Assembly (NCBI GenBank): GCA_030841035.1
Contig: JAVEDI010000077.1
Span: forward strand, 1-42,143
Direction: 5' to 3'
From: Actinomycetota bacterium
Lineage (GTDB): Bacteria; Actinomycetota; Actinomycetes; JACCUZ01
Length of the DNA stretch: 42,143 bases
Shown here one piece after another: positions 32,507 to 41,944 of the stretch. The translations under genes were made by a program, and so were the position numbers. Within the stretch, counting starts at the first letter, position 1. Each line of letters opens with the position of its first letter. A model generated the notes under the pieces. The model saw only the letters and a program-made list of their open reading frames with translations. It was not told the DNA's origin and did not search any database.

Positions 32507-34477
32507 GTGTCCGACCTCCGCATCCACGTCGACGGCAGCGAGCGTCAGGTCGCCGCCGGCACGACGGCCGCGGAGGTGCTCGATGGCGACCCCTCGGTCA
32601 TCGCCGTCCGCATCGGCGGGCAGCTGCGGGACCTGGCCCAGCCGCTCGCGGACGGTGACCGGGTCGAGGGGGTGGCGATCGACTCCGCCGACGGCCGGGC
32701 CATCCTGCGGCACTCCACGGCCCATGTGATGGCCCAGGCCGTGCAGGAGCTCTACCCGGAGGCCAGGCTGGGCATCGGACCGCCGATCGAGAACGGCTTC
32801 TACTACGACTTCGACGTCGAGGCGCCCTTCACCCCCGACGACCTGTCGAAGATCGACAAGCGGATGCAGCAGATCGTCAAGGAGGGGCAGACCTTCGCCC
32901 GCCGCGTCGTGGGCGAGGACGAGGCTCGCAGCGAGCTGGCGGACGAGCCGTACAAGCTCGAGCTGATCGGCCTGAAGGGCTCCGGAGCGGCAGCCGCGGC
33001 CGAGGGTGCCGACGCCGAGGTCGGTGGCGGCGAGCTGACCATCTATGACAACCACCGTCGCGATGGCGAGCTCGCCTGGAAGGACCTCTGCCGCGGCCCG
33101 CACCTGCCGAGCACCCGCAACATCGCCGCCTTCAAGCTGATGCGGTCGGCCGCGGCCTACTGGCGCGGTAGCGAGAAGAACCCGCAGCTGCAGCGCATCT
33201 ACGGAACCGCGTGGGAGTCGCGCGAGGCCCTGAAGGACTACCAGCACCGTCTCGCGGAGGCCGAGAAGCGCGACCACCGCAAGCTCGGTGCCGAGCTCGA
33301 CCTCTACTCGTTCCCCGACGAGATCGGCTCGGGGCTGGTGGTCTTCCACCCCAAGGGCGGCGTGATCAAGCGTGAGATGGAGGACTACGTCCGGCGCCGG
33401 CACCTGGAGGAGGGCTTCTCCTACGTCGGCACCCCGCACATCGCCAAGCAGGGGCTGTTCGAGACCTCGGGCCACCTGCCCTACTACGCCGACGGCATGT
33501 TCCCGCCCATGGAGATGGAGGGCGCGAGCTACTACCTCAAGGCCATGAACTGCCCGATGCACAACCTGATCTTCCGCTCGCGCGGCCGGTCGTATCGCGA
33601 GCTGCCGCTGCGGCTGTTCGAGTTCGGTTCCGTCTACCGCAACGAGAAGTCCGGCGTGGTCCACGGTCTGACGCGCGTCCGCGGCATGACCCAGGACGAC
33701 TCGCACTCCTACGTCACCCCAGAGCAGGCGCCCGGTGAGATCAAGCACCTGCTCGACTTCGTGCTGAGCCTGCTCAAGGACTTCGGTCTCGACGACTTCT
33801 ACCTCGAGCTGTCGACCCGCGACGAGGACTCCTCGAAGTTCGTCGGGTCCGACGAGGAGTGGGCGACCGCGACCGCGGTCCTGGAGAGGGTCGCGATCGA
33901 CTCCGGTCTCGATCTGGTGCCCGACCCCGGTGGCGCGGCCTACTACGGTCCGAAGATCTCGGTGCAGTGCCGCGACGCGATCGGCCGCACCTGGCAGATG
34001 TCGACCATCCAGTACGACTTCAACCAGCCGAAGGGCTTCGCCCTCGAGTACCAGGCGAGCGACGGATCCCGCCAGCAGCCCGTCATGATCCACTCGGCCA
34101 AGTTCGGGTCGATCGAGCGGTTCATCGGGGTCCTCGTCGAGCACTACGCGGGCGCCTTCCCGCCTTGGCTCGCGCCGGTGCAGGTGGTCGGCATCCCGAT
34201 CACCGACGAGCACGTGCCCTACCTGCAGGACGTCGCCGCCCGCTTGCGCGAGCGGGGGATCCGGGTCGAGGTGGACACCTCCGACGACCGCATGCAGAAG
34301 AAGATCCGCAACGCCCAGAAGCAGAAGGTGCCCTACATGCTGCTGGCGGGCGACGAGGACGTCGCGAAGGGGGCGGTGTCCTTCCGCTACCGCAGCGGCG
34401 AGCAGCGCAACGGCGTACCGATCGACGAGGCCGTCGCGGAGATCGCGCAGGCCGTGGCCGAGCGGGTGCAGGTGTGA
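32507..34477 (+). CDS. thrS: Threonyl-tRNA synthetase
   Basis: It charges tRNA-Thr with threonine. 656 residues, complete. TGS domain at residues 1-60, editing/SAD domain with H-S-T-A-H-V-M-A-Q and C-R-G-P-H-L-P, class II catalytic core with C-P-M-H (zinc Cys), [10 protein letters not shown] (motif 2), H-G-L-T-R-V-R-G-M, and motif 3 S-I-E-R-F-I-G, then an anticodon-binding domain ending [12 protein letters not shown] 32507 has GAAGGGG 6 nt upstream. The stop touches the start of the HIT gene (GTGTGA). Confidence 0.97.
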   Translation: MSDLRIHVDGSERQVAAGTTAAEVLDGDPSVIAVRIGGQLRDLAQPLADGDRVEGVAIDSADGRAILRHSTAHVMAQAVQELYPEARLGIGPPIENGFYYDFDVEAPFTPDDLSKIDKRMQQIVKEGQTFARRVVGEDEARSELADEPYKLELIGLKGSGAAAAAEGADAEVGGGELTIYDNHRRDGELAWKDLCRGPHLPSTRNIAAFKLMRSAAAYWRGSEKNPQLQRIYGTAWESREALKDYQHRLAEAEKRDHRKLGAELDLYSFPDEIGSGLVVFHPKGGVIKREMEDYVRRRHLEEGFSYVGTPHIAKQGLFETSGHLPYYADGMFPPMEMEGASYYLKAMNCPMHNLIFRSRGRSYRELPLRLFEFGSVYRNEKSGVVHGLTRVRGMTQDDSHSYVTPEQAPGEIKHLLDFVLSLLKDFGLDDFYLELSTRDEDSSKFVGSDEEWATATAVLERVAIDSGLDLVPDPGGAAYYGPKISVQCRDAIGRTWQMSTIQYDFNQPKGFALEYQASDGSRQQPVMIHSAKFGSIERFIGVLVEHYAGAFPPWLAPVQVVGIPITDEHVPYLQDVAARLRERGIRVEVDTSDDRMQKKIRNAQKQKVPYMLLAGDEDVAKGAVSFRYRSGEQRNGVPIDEAVAEIAQAVAERVQV

Positions 34478-35067
34478 CCGGTAGCGTCCCCTCGGGCCCG
34501 GTGGGCTCGGACGGGGCGGACGGTGTCCCCGACGTCGTGGCCCAGGAGGGGGTCGGCGTGCCCGACCGCCTTCGCCGGCTCTGGACGCCGCACCGGATGG
34601 CCTACATCACGGGGGAGCGGGCAACCGGCAGCAAGGACGGCGACGGTTGCCCCTTCTGCCGCATCCCGACGCTGCCCGACCTGGACGGGCTCGTCGTGGC
34701 ACGCGGCGAGGCGGTGTTCGCGGTGCTCAACCTGCACCCCTACAACCCGGGTCATCTGATGGTCGTGCCCTACCGGCACGTCGCGGCGCTCGAGGACCTC
34801 ACCGCGGAGGAGACAGCCGGCCTGGCCGACTTCACCCGGCGGGCGGTGCTTGCCGTGAAGGCCGCGTCGCAGCCACACGGGTTCAACGTGGGGCTCAACC
34901 TGGGTGGCGTCGCGGGTGGGTCGCTCGCCGACCACCTGCACCAGCACGTCGTGCCGCGATGGGGCGGCGACGCCAACTTCATCACCGTCATCGGTCAGAC
35001 CAAGGTCATCCCACAGCTGCTCGCCGAGACGCGTGACGTCATCGCCGCGGCGTGGCCCTCTGACTGA
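34474..35067 (+). CDS. HIT-domain protein, probable Ap4A phosphorylase
   Basis: 197 residues. The HIT domain spans about residues 60-190: C-P-F-C zinc-type start, [18 protein letters not shown], and the triad His154-L-His156-Q-His158 with V-V-P-R-W. In Mycobacterium the homologue beside thrS and pgsA (Rv2613c) is a diadenosine-tetraphosphate phosphorylase, so that activity is likely. GTG 34474 overlaps the thrS stop; the first 40 residues are low-complexity, so a later start is possible. Confidence 0.87.
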   Translation: MTGSVPSGPVGSDGADGVPDVVAQEGVGVPDRLRRLWTPHRMAYITGERATGSKDGDGCPFCRIPTLPDLDGLVVARGEAVFAVLNLHPYNPGHLMVVPYRHVAALEDLTAEETAGLADFTRRAVLAVKAASQPHGFNVGLNLGGVAGGSLADHLHQHVVPRWGGDANFITVIGQTKVIPQLLAETRDVIAAAWPSD

Positions 35068-35136
35068 GCGCGCTGGACGGCGGGCGAACAGTTGCTGCTC
35101 GTGGAACCGGCAGGGCCGCGCTGCGTGGGCACGAGG

Positions 35137-37293
35137 TCACGCGTCGGCGTGCTCGCCCTGGAGCCGGGCGGCGACGTGCGAGGGCATCGGCTCGTGGCGT
35201 TGATAGGTGCGCGAGAACGCCCCGGTGCCGTGCGACAGCGAGCGCAGGTCGACGGCGTAGCGGGTGATCTCGACCTGCGGCACCTCGGCCCTGACGACGG
35301 TCCGCCCGGTGCCGACCGGCTCCGTGCCGGTGACCCGGCCACGTCGCGTCGACAGGTCGCTCATGATGGCCCCCACGTACTCGTCGGACACGAGTACCGA
35401 GAGCTCGTCGACCGGCTCGAGCATGTGCATCTGCGTGGCCTTGGCGGCCTCCTTGAGGGCCAGGGCCCCGGCCGTCTGGAACGCCATGTCGGAGGAGTCG
35501 ACCGAGTGCGCCTTGCCGTCGAAGAGGGTGACCCGGATGTCGACGACCGGGTAGCCGGCGGCCACGCCACGCTCCATCTGGGTGCGCACGCCCTTCTCGA
35601 CCGAGGGGATGAACTGGCGCGGCACCGACCCGCCGACGACCTTGTCGACGAACTCGAACCCGGCACCCGACTCGAGCGGCTCGACCTCGATGTCGCACAC
35701 GGCGTACTGGCCGTGCCCGCCTGACTGCTTGACGTGGCGCCCGTGGCCTCTCGCGGTGCCGGCGAAGGTCTCCCGCAGCTGGACCCGCACGGGCACCGAC
35801 TCGACGTCGACGCCGTAGCGGTTCCTCAGTCGGTCGAGCAGTACGTCGAGGTGCGCCTCGCCCATGCACCACAGCACCATCTGGTGGGTCTCGGGATTCA
35901 TCTCGAGGCGCAGCGTCGGGTCCTCGGCGACCAACCGGTTGATGCCCTGGCCGAGCTTGTCGTCGTCGGCCTTGGACTTCGCCACGACCGCGACGGGCAG
36001 CAGCGGGTCGGGCATGACCCACGGCTCCATGAGCAGTGGCGCGTCCTTGTCGGACAGCGTGTCACCGGTCTCTGCGCGGGTGAGCTTGGCGACTGCCGCG
36101 ATGTCGCCGGCGATGCACCGAGAGACGTTGCGCTGGGTCTTGCCCAGCGGCGAGGTGATGGCGCCGACGCGTTCGTCGACGTCGTGGTCCTCGTGGCCGC
36201 GGTCGGCAAGGAAGTGTCCGGAGACGTGCACCGTGCTGTCGGGACGCAGGGTGCCGGAGAAGACACGCACCAGGGAGATGCGACCGACGTACGGGTCGGT
36301 CGTCGTCTTGACGACCTCGGCCACCAGCGGGCCGGTCGGGTCGCACGCGAGGGGGCCCTTGGGCTTGCCGTCCGGAGAGACGACGGGAGGCACGTCGTGC
36401 TCGAGAGGTGACGGGAAGCCCTGGGTGATGACCTCGAGCAGCTCGGCCATGCCGAGCCCCGTCGGAGAGGCCGCGGGGATCACCGGGTAGAAGGACCCAC
36501 GGGCGACGGCCGTCTCCAGGTCGTCGACGAGCACCTTGAGGTCGATGTCCTCACCGGCGAGGTACCGGTCCATGAGTGTCTCGTCCTCGGACTCGGCGAT
36601 GACGCCCTCGATCAACGCGTTGCGCGCGCTCTCGATCAGCGGCAGGTGCGCCGCGTCGGGCTCGCGCTCCGTGCGGGTGTCGCCGGAGTAGTCGATCACC
36701 CTCTGGGACAGCAGCCCGATCAGGCCGGCCGCGCTGCCGTCGTCGGCGGCCATGGGCAGGTAGACGGGCAGCACGCCGTCGCCGAACACCCGCTGGCAGA
36801 TCGCCACGGCCTCGTCGAAGTCGGCGCGGTCCTTGTCGAGCTTGGTGATGACGACCGCGCGGGGCATCGAGACCGCGGCGCACTCCTCCCACAGCATCTG
36901 GGTCGCGCCGTCGAGCCCGTCGACCGCGGACACCACGAACAGGGCGGCGTCCGCCGCGCGCAGGCCGGCACGCAGGTCGCCGACGAAGTCGGCGTAGCCG
37001 GGGGTGTCGAGCAGGTTGACCTTCACGCCCGCGTGCTCGAGCGGCGCCAGGGCCAGGGACACCGAGCGCTGCTGGCGCTGCTCCGCCTCGTCGAAGTCCG
37101 AGACGGTCGTACCGTCCTCCACGCGGCCGGCCCGGTTGATGGTCCCGGTGGCGCTCAGCAGCGCCTCGACGAGGGTCGTCTTTCCTGATCCGGAGTGGCC
37201 GACCAGCACGACGTTCCTGATGGAGCCCGGCTGGTCGGCCGCCGGCACGCCTCCGGCGGCGCCAGTGGCCGACTGGTTCGTGTTGTGCGCCAT
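35137..37293 (-). CDS. fusA2: Elongation-factor-G-like GTPase (EF-G2 type)
   Basis: 718 residues with EF-G architecture: G domain (G1 G-H-S-G-S-G-K-T-T, G3 D-T-P-G-Y-A-D-F, G4 T-K-L-D-K-D), domain II, III (W-C-M-G-E-A-H-L-D-V), IV (G-S-V-P-R-Q-F-I-P-S-V-E-K-G) and V. The switch region and D-T-P-G lack the D-x-x-E/R-G-I-T signature of canonical EF-G, and it resembles the actinobacterial paralogue group (Rv0120c-like). The role in translation or recycling is unproven. ATG 37293. It is transcribed opposite to its neighbours, between the HIT gene and pgsA. Confidence 0.87.
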   Translation of the reverse strand: MAHNTNQSATGAAGGVPAADQPGSIRNVVLVGHSGSGKTTLVEALLSATGTINRAGRVEDGTTVSDFDEAEQRQQRSVSLALAPLEHAGVKVNLLDTPGYADFVGDLRAGLRAADAALFVVSAVDGLDGATQMLWEECAAVSMPRAVVITKLDKDRADFDEAVAICQRVFGDGVLPVYLPMAADDGSAAGLIGLLSQRVIDYSGDTRTEREPDAAHLPLIESARNALIEGVIAESEDETLMDRYLAGEDIDLKVLVDDLETAVARGSFYPVIPAASPTGLGMAELLEVITQGFPSPLEHDVPPVVSPDGKPKGPLACDPTGPLVAEVVKTTTDPYVGRISLVRVFSGTLRPDSTVHVSGHFLADRGHEDHDVDERVGAITSPLGKTQRNVSRCIAGDIAAVAKLTRAETGDTLSDKDAPLLMEPWVMPDPLLPVAVVAKSKADDDKLGQGINRLVAEDPTLRLEMNPETHQMVLWCMGEAHLDVLLDRLRNRYGVDVESVPVRVQLRETFAGTARGHGRHVKQSGGHGQYAVCDIEVEPLESGAGFEFVDKVVGGSVPRQFIPSVEKGVRTQMERGVAAGYPVVDIRVTLFDGKAHSVDSSDMAFQTAGALALKEAAKATQMHMLEPVDELSVLVSDEYVGAIMSDLSTRRGRVTGTEPVGTGRTVVRAEVPQVEITRYAVDLRSLSHGTGAFSRTYQRHEPMPSHVAARLQGEHADA

Positions 37294-37414
37294 GGGCGCG
37301 TCGCCTCCCTCTCCTGCCCGCGCTCACCTGGCAGCGAGGCGGGGCTCGCGAATGCCCCCGAGCCTTCACCCGTGCGCGCCGTGGCACAAGGGGGGAGGGT
37401 GACAACCGCCCCAC

Positions 37415-37420
37415 TACGAT
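37415..37420 (+). promoter_or_regulatory. Candidate -10 box of the pgsA-pimA operon
   Basis: TACGAT lies 37 nt upstream of the pgsA ATG in the 163-bp divergent gap with fusA2. No good -35 is recognised. Confidence 0.3.
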
Positions 37421-37456
37421 GAGGCGCACCCGCCGAGTCCCGGAGACACCACACCC

Positions 37457-38074
37457 ATGCTCAACCGCTTCGCCCGTGCGCTGTTCACGCGCATCTTCAC
37501 GCCGACCGCCGGATTCCTGGTCCGACGCGGCGTGAGCCCCGACGTGGTGACGCTGATCGGCACGCTCGGGGTGGTGGTCGGGGCGCTCGCGTTCTACCCG
37601 CGCCACGAGTTCTTCTGGGGCACCGTCGTCATCACGCTGTTCGTCTTCTCCGACCTCGTCGACGGCACGATGGCGCGGATGACCGGCCGCTCGAGCAGGT
37701 GGGGCGCGTGGCTGGACTCCACGCTCGACCGCGTCGGCGACGCGGCGGTCTTCGGCGGCATCGCGCTGTGGTTCGCCGGTGACGGGCGGGAGCTGTTGCT
37801 GACGGGGCTGTGCCTCTACTGCCTCTCGTCGGGGGCGGTCGTGTCCTACGCCCGGGCCCGTGCAGAGGGGCTCGGCATGACGGCGAACGTCGGCGTGACC
37901 GAACGCGCCGACCGGCTGGTCGCCATCCTCGTCGCCACCGGCCTGGACGGGCTCGGCGTGCCCTACGTGCAGGCGCTGGCCCTGTGGGGCCTCGCCGTCG
38001 GGAGCACCGTGACGATCGTGCAGCGCGCCCTCGCCGTGCGTCGTCAGGCGTTGGCCGAGACTCCCGCGTCGTGA
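37457..38074 (+). CDS. pgsA: Phosphatidylinositol-phosphate synthase (CDP-alcohol phosphatidyltransferase)
   Basis: It joins CDP-diacylglycerol with inositol phosphate to make phosphatidylinositol phosphate, the first committed lipid for PIM synthesis, in the membrane. 205 residues, about six transmembrane segments. The full CDP-OH-P motif is present: Asp66, Asp69-Gly70, Ala73-Arg74, Gly83, Asp87 and Asp91 with correct spacing. Context (patA, pimA directly downstream) identifies it as the PI(P) synthase rather than another member. It is the first gene of a tightly spaced plus-strand operon. Confidence 0.93.
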   Translation: MLNRFARALFTRIFTPTAGFLVRRGVSPDVVTLIGTLGVVVGALAFYPRHEFFWGTVVITLFVFSDLVDGTMARMTGRSSRWGAWLDSTLDRVGDAAVFGGIALWFAGDGRELLLTGLCLYCLSSGAVVSYARARAEGLGMTANVGVTERADRLVAILVATGLDGLGVPYVQALALWGLAVGSTVTIVQRALAVRRQALAETPAS

Positions 38075-38090
38075 CCGACCGTCGCGGTCG

Positions 38091-39011
38091 TTGACCGTCG
38101 TGGTTCTGCCGGAGGGGTGGGTCTACCGGGCGTACGCCGCCGGTTGGGCGGTGGTCAGGCGGTTGCCCGAGCCGGTGGCCGACCGGCTGTTCCTCGCCGT
38201 TGCTGACCTGCTGTGGTGGCGACGGGTCCGCCCGGTGCGGCGGCTGGAGGCCAACCTGCGCCGGGCGTGCCCCGAGGCGACGTACGACGAGCTGCGGGTG
38301 CTGTCCCGGCAGGGGATGCGCTCCTACCTGCGGTACTGGTGCGAGGCCTTCCGGCTGCCCGACTGGAGCAGGGACCGCACCGTCGGTCGCGTCCGGGTCG
38401 AGAACGAGCACTACCTGCGCGACGCGGTCGGCTCCGGTCGCGGCGTGCTGGCGGCGCTGATGCACATGGGCAACTGGGACCACGCCGGTGCCTGGGCGAC
38501 GCTGACCGGTGTGCCGGTCGTCACGGTCGCGGAACGGCTCAAGCCGGAGCGGCTGTTCGCCCGGTTCCTCGCCTACCGACAGGCTCTGGGCATGGAGATC
38601 CTGCCGCTGACCGGCGGCGACGGCGACCTGCTCGACACGCTGTCGCGACGGCTGCGGGCCGGCCGGCTCGTGCCGCTGCTCGCCGACCGCGACCTGCGGT
38701 CCACCGGCGTCGAGGTCGACCTACTGGGGGAACGCACCCGGATGCCCCCGGGGCCCGCGATGCTCGCCCTGCGCACCGGGGCCGCCCTGCACCCGGTGAG
38801 CATCTGGTACGAGGGCCGGGGACTGGTCATCCGCTTCCACGACGAGGTCGTGCCGCCCGCGCACGGCCGCACCCGGGAGAAGGTGACGGAGATGACGCAA
38901 CGGGTCGCCGACGTCTTCGGCGCGGCGATCCGGGCACACCCGCAGGACTGGCACATGCTGCAGCCCCTCTGGCTCGGCGACCTGGCCGACCGAGGAACGG
39001 GCCGGGCATGA
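38091..39011 (+). CDS. Phosphatidylinositol mannoside acyltransferase (PatA-like)
   Basis: 306 residues of the lysophospholipid-acyltransferase (HtrB/LpxL-like) family, with the catalytic H-x4-D at His125-Asp130 (H-M-G-N-W-D). In mycobacteria the enzyme in this position acylates the mannose of PIM. N-terminal hydrophobic/amphipathic segment suggests membrane association. The start is uncertain: TTG 38091 gives the family length, GTG 38100 three residues less. The stop overlaps the pimA ATG (ATGA). Confidence 0.88.
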   Translation: MTVVVLPEGWVYRAYAAGWAVVRRLPEPVADRLFLAVADLLWWRRVRPVRRLEANLRRACPEATYDELRVLSRQGMRSYLRYWCEAFRLPDWSRDRTVGRVRVENEHYLRDAVGSGRGVLAALMHMGNWDHAGAWATLTGVPVVTVAERLKPERLFARFLAYRQALGMEILPLTGGDGDLLDTLSRRLRAGRLVPLLADRDLRSTGVEVDLLGERTRMPPGPAMLALRTGAALHPVSIWYEGRGLVIRFHDEVVPPAHGRTREKVTEMTQRVADVFGAAIRAHPQDWHMLQPLWLGDLADRGTGRA

Positions 39012-40189
39012 GGATCGGCATCGTCTGCCCCTACTCGTGGGACGTGCCCGGCGGGGTGCAGTTCCACGTCCGCGACCTCTCCGAGGTGCTGAGCGCCCGC
39101 GGTCACGAGGTGTCGGTCCTCGCGCCGGCCGACGACGACACGCCCCTGCCGGCGTACGTCGTGCCGGCCGGACGCGCCGTCCCGGTGCCCTACAACGGCT
39201 CCGTCGCGCGGGTCAACTTCGGTCCGCTGTCCGCGGCCCGGGTGCGCCGCTGGCTGCGGGAGGGCGGCTTCGACGTGCTGCACATCCATGAGCCGGCCAC
39301 GCCGTCGCTCTCGCTGCTGGCCTGCTGGGCGGCGACCGGCCCCATCGTGGCGACGTTCCACACGGCCAACCTGCGCTCCCGGGCCATGCTGGCGGCGTAC
39401 CCGATCCTGGAGCCGGCGCTGGAGAAGATCGGCGCCCGCATCGCGGTCTCCGAGGACGCCCGGCGCACCCTGGTCGAACACGTCGGCGGGGACGCGGTGC
39501 TGATCCCGAACGGGGTCTTCGTCGACCGGTTCGCCGCCGCGGAGCCGCAGCCGGCGTGGCGCGGCAGCGGCGGCACCGTGGGCTTCATCGGTCGGCTCGA
39601 CGAGCCCCGCAAGGGACTGCCCACGCTGGTCGCCGCCATGACCGGGGTGGTGGCCGCCCGACCGGGGGTGCAGCTGCTGGTGGCCGGCCGCGGTGACGCC
39701 GACGAGGCGCTGCAGGACGCGCCGGCCGAGGTGCGCGACGCGGTGACCTTCCTCGGGGCGGTGAGCGAGTCGGACAAGACTCGGCTGCTGGCCACCGTCG
39801 ACGTGTACGTCGCACCGAACCTGGGCGGCGAGAGCTTCGGCATCATCCTGGTCGAGGCGATGGCGGCCGGTGCACCGGTGCTGGCCTCCGACCTCGAGGC
39901 GTTCAAGAGGGTCCTCGACGGCGGACGGGTCGGCACCATGTTCGCGACCGGCAACGTGGCCGCGCTGACCGACAGCCTGTGCGCGCTGCTGGACGACGAG
40001 CCCCGCCGCGCGGCCCACCGGGCGGCGGCCGCGGACTGGGTGCGCCGCTACGACTGGGAGACCGTCGTGAACGACCTGCTGGCCGTGTACGAGACCGTGG
40101 CCGCGGGAGCCGGGGCCGTCGGTGAGGACGAGCCGCGGCGCGGGTCGCTGCGCGACCGGCTGCGCCGCGACCCCAGCCCCCGCTCCTGA
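39008..40189 (+). CDS. pimA: Phosphatidylinositol alpha-mannosyltransferase PimA
   Basis: It transfers mannose from GDP-mannose to the 2-position of phosphatidylinositol, starting PIM synthesis on the cytoplasmic side of the membrane. 393 residues, GT4/GT-B fold: N-terminal G-G-V-Q-F-H-V-R-D-L, H-I-H-E-P, T-F-H-T, P-N-G-V linker, G-R-L-D-E-P-R-K-G-L, and the E-x7-E motif Glu275/Glu283 (E-S-F-G-I-I-L-V-E-A). Start ATG overlaps the patA-like stop. The C-terminal 25 residues are charged and variable. Confidence 0.93.
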   Translation: MRIGIVCPYSWDVPGGVQFHVRDLSEVLSARGHEVSVLAPADDDTPLPAYVVPAGRAVPVPYNGSVARVNFGPLSAARVRRWLREGGFDVLHIHEPATPSLSLLACWAATGPIVATFHTANLRSRAMLAAYPILEPALEKIGARIAVSEDARRTLVEHVGGDAVLIPNGVFVDRFAAAEPQPAWRGSGGTVGFIGRLDEPRKGLPTLVAAMTGVVAARPGVQLLVAGRGDADEALQDAPAEVRDAVTFLGAVSESDKTRLLATVDVYVAPNLGGESFGIILVEAMAAGAPVLASDLEAFKRVLDGGRVGTMFATGNVAALTDSLCALLDDEPRRAAHRAAAADWVRRYDWETVVNDLLAVYETVAAGAGAVGEDEPRRGSLRDRLRRDPSPRS

Positions 40190-40263
40190 CAGCCCTCCTG
40201 ACAGCCGGGCTGGCAGCCCTGCGGAGACAGCGCGGGAGCACCCCACCGCCCTAGGCTGGCGCC

Positions 40264-40839
40264 GTGGACCTGCCCGCGCTGCCGTGGATCGTCGCCTTCG
40301 CCGGGCTCGCCCTCGTCGTCGCGTGGTACCTGTCGTTCAGCGCGGCCCGGCTGGACCGGCTGCACGCGCGCCTGGAAGGGGCCCGCAGCGCCCTCGACGC
40401 GCAGCTGGTGCGCCGGGCCAGCGTCTCCCTGCAGCTGGCCACCTCTGGGCTGCTGGACCCGGCGACCGGGCTGCTGCTCGCCGACGCCGCACACGAGGCA
40501 CGCGAGGCGCCCCCGCCCGAGCGGGAGATGGCCGAGAGCAACCTGACCCGGGCGCTGCACGCGGCCCTGGACGACCCGGAGACGGCCGACGCGCTGCGGG
40601 CCGACCCCGTGGGACGGGAGCTGGCCCACGAGCTGGCCTCCGCCAGCCAGCGCGTCCAGCTCGCCCGGCGGTTCCTCAACGACGCGGCCCTGGGCACCCG
40701 CGTCGTACGGCGCAAGTGGGTGGTGCGCTCACTGCGACTCGCCGGGCACGCTGCGTGGCCGCCGACCTTCGAGATCGACGACACGCCGCCGGATACCCTC
40801 AGGACCGACATGGCCCGACCAGGCTCTACCATTTTGTGA
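40264..40839 (+). CDS. LemA-like membrane-anchored protein
   Basis: 191 residues with one N-terminal transmembrane helix (about 8-25) and a long helical cytoplasmic or external domain beginning R-L-D-R-L-H-A-R-L-E-G-A-R-S-A-L-D, like the LemA family's first helices. Role unknown. GTG 40264 stands 6 nt after TAGGCT with no ribosome site, a possible leaderless start. It lies between pimA and the DUF3048 gene, the place usually held by a small membrane protein gene in this locus. Confidence 0.65.
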   Translation: MDLPALPWIVAFAGLALVVAWYLSFSAARLDRLHARLEGARSALDAQLVRRASVSLQLATSGLLDPATGLLLADAAHEAREAPPPEREMAESNLTRALHAALDDPETADALRADPVGRELAHELASASQRVQLARRFLNDAALGTRVVRRKWVVRSLRLAGHAAWPPTFEIDDTPPDTLRTDMARPGSTIL

Positions 40840-40840
40840 C

Positions 40841-41863
40841 GTGAGAAACTCCACTATCCTCGGCGCTGTCGCTGCACTCGCCGCCCTGCCCCTCGCCCTG
40901 GGTGCCTGCTCCTCGGGCCGGGCCGACGCGCTCCGGCCCGCCCGCCCGGCCCAGGGGCCGACCCAGGCGATCTCGACCCCCCCGCCGCCTCCGGCGCCGT
41001 CGGTGCTCTCCGGCCGCGTGGGCCTGGCCGACGGGCCGCTGTACGCGGTCAAGGTCGACAACACCACCCGCGCCCACCCGCAGGTGGGCCTCACCAAGGC
41101 GGACGTGGTCTACGTCGAGCAGGTCGAGGGCGGCGTCACCCGCCTGGCCGCCCTCTTCTCCAGCGCCTATCCCAAGACCGTCGGGCCGGTCCGCAGCGGA
41201 CGCATCACCGACATCGACCTGCTCAAGCAGTACGGCACCGTCGGGCTGTTCTACTCCGGCTCCCAGACCCGGCTGCTGCCCAAGCTGCAGGCCGCCCCGC
41301 TCAAGCTGGTGTCCTTCGACGCCAACCCGAGCGGTTACACCCGGGTTCGCTCCCGACCGATGCCCTACGACGTGATCGGCACCTTCGCCGAGCTGCGCAA
41401 GCGGGCCGGCACGGTGTCGACGCCGACGAAGGTGGGCTACACCTTCGGTGCCGCCCCGGCCGGCGGCCGCCCGGCCGCGAGCGTGAGCATCCGCTACCCC
41501 TTCGCCCGGGTCGGGGCCCAGTGGTCGGCGGCGAGCAAGCGCTGGCTCCTGTCGATGGACGGCGCCCCCGACCTGGCGGCCGAGGGTGGCCAGCTCGGTC
41601 CGAGCACGCTGGTCGTGCAGTACGCGACGGTCCGCTCGACGAGCTATCGCGACGTCAACGGCGTGGCGACGCCGTTGACGGAGACCGTGGGCAGCGGCAA
41701 GGCGCTGATCTTCCGCGACGGCCAGGTGTACGACGGCGAGTGGAAGCGCGCCACGGCGACGGAGCCGACGGCCTACACCGTGGCCGGCCAGCCGGCCGTG
41801 TTCGCGCCGGGCCAGGTCTGGATCGCCCTGATCGGGCGCGACCGCCCCGTCACCGTCAAGTAG
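40841..41863 (+). CDS. DUF3048 (YerB-like) lipoprotein
   Basis: 340 residues. Type II signal peptide with lipobox L-G-A-C, Cys23 being the lipidation site, then a Pro-rich linker (P-P-P-P-P-A-P) and the DUF3048 domain: V-K-V-D-N-T-T-R-A-H-P-Q-V-G-L, A-D-V-V-Y-V-E-Q-V-E-G-G-V-T-R, G-P-V-R-S-G-R, and a C-terminal G-Q-V-W-I-A-L. Extracellular, membrane-anchored; function unknown. GTG 40841 is one base after the previous stop, so the two genes are co-transcribed. Confidence 0.85.
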   Translation: MRNSTILGAVAALAALPLALGACSSGRADALRPARPAQGPTQAISTPPPPPAPSVLSGRVGLADGPLYAVKVDNTTRAHPQVGLTKADVVYVEQVEGGVTRLAALFSSAYPKTVGPVRSGRITDIDLLKQYGTVGLFYSGSQTRLLPKLQAAPLKLVSFDANPSGYTRVRSRPMPYDVIGTFAELRKRAGTVSTPTKVGYTFGAAPAGGRPAASVSIRYPFARVGAQWSAASKRWLLSMDGAPDLAAEGGQLGPSTLVVQYATVRSTSYRDVNGVATPLTETVGSGKALIFRDGQVYDGEWKRATATEPTAYTVAGQPAVFAPGQVWIALIGRDRPVTVK

Positions 41864-41884
41864 GGGGCACCGGCCCGACGGGCC

Positions 41885-41890
41885 TACCAT
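41885..41890 (+). promoter_or_regulatory. Candidate -10 box before pdxS
   Basis: TACCAT lies 54 nt before the pdxS GTG in the 81-bp gap after the lipoprotein gene. Only the hexamer supports it. Confidence 0.22.
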
Positions 41891-41944
41891 GGGTGGAGCG
41901 GCCGGTACGGCGCCGCCCCGTCCCGTGTGCGAAAGAGGTCCAGC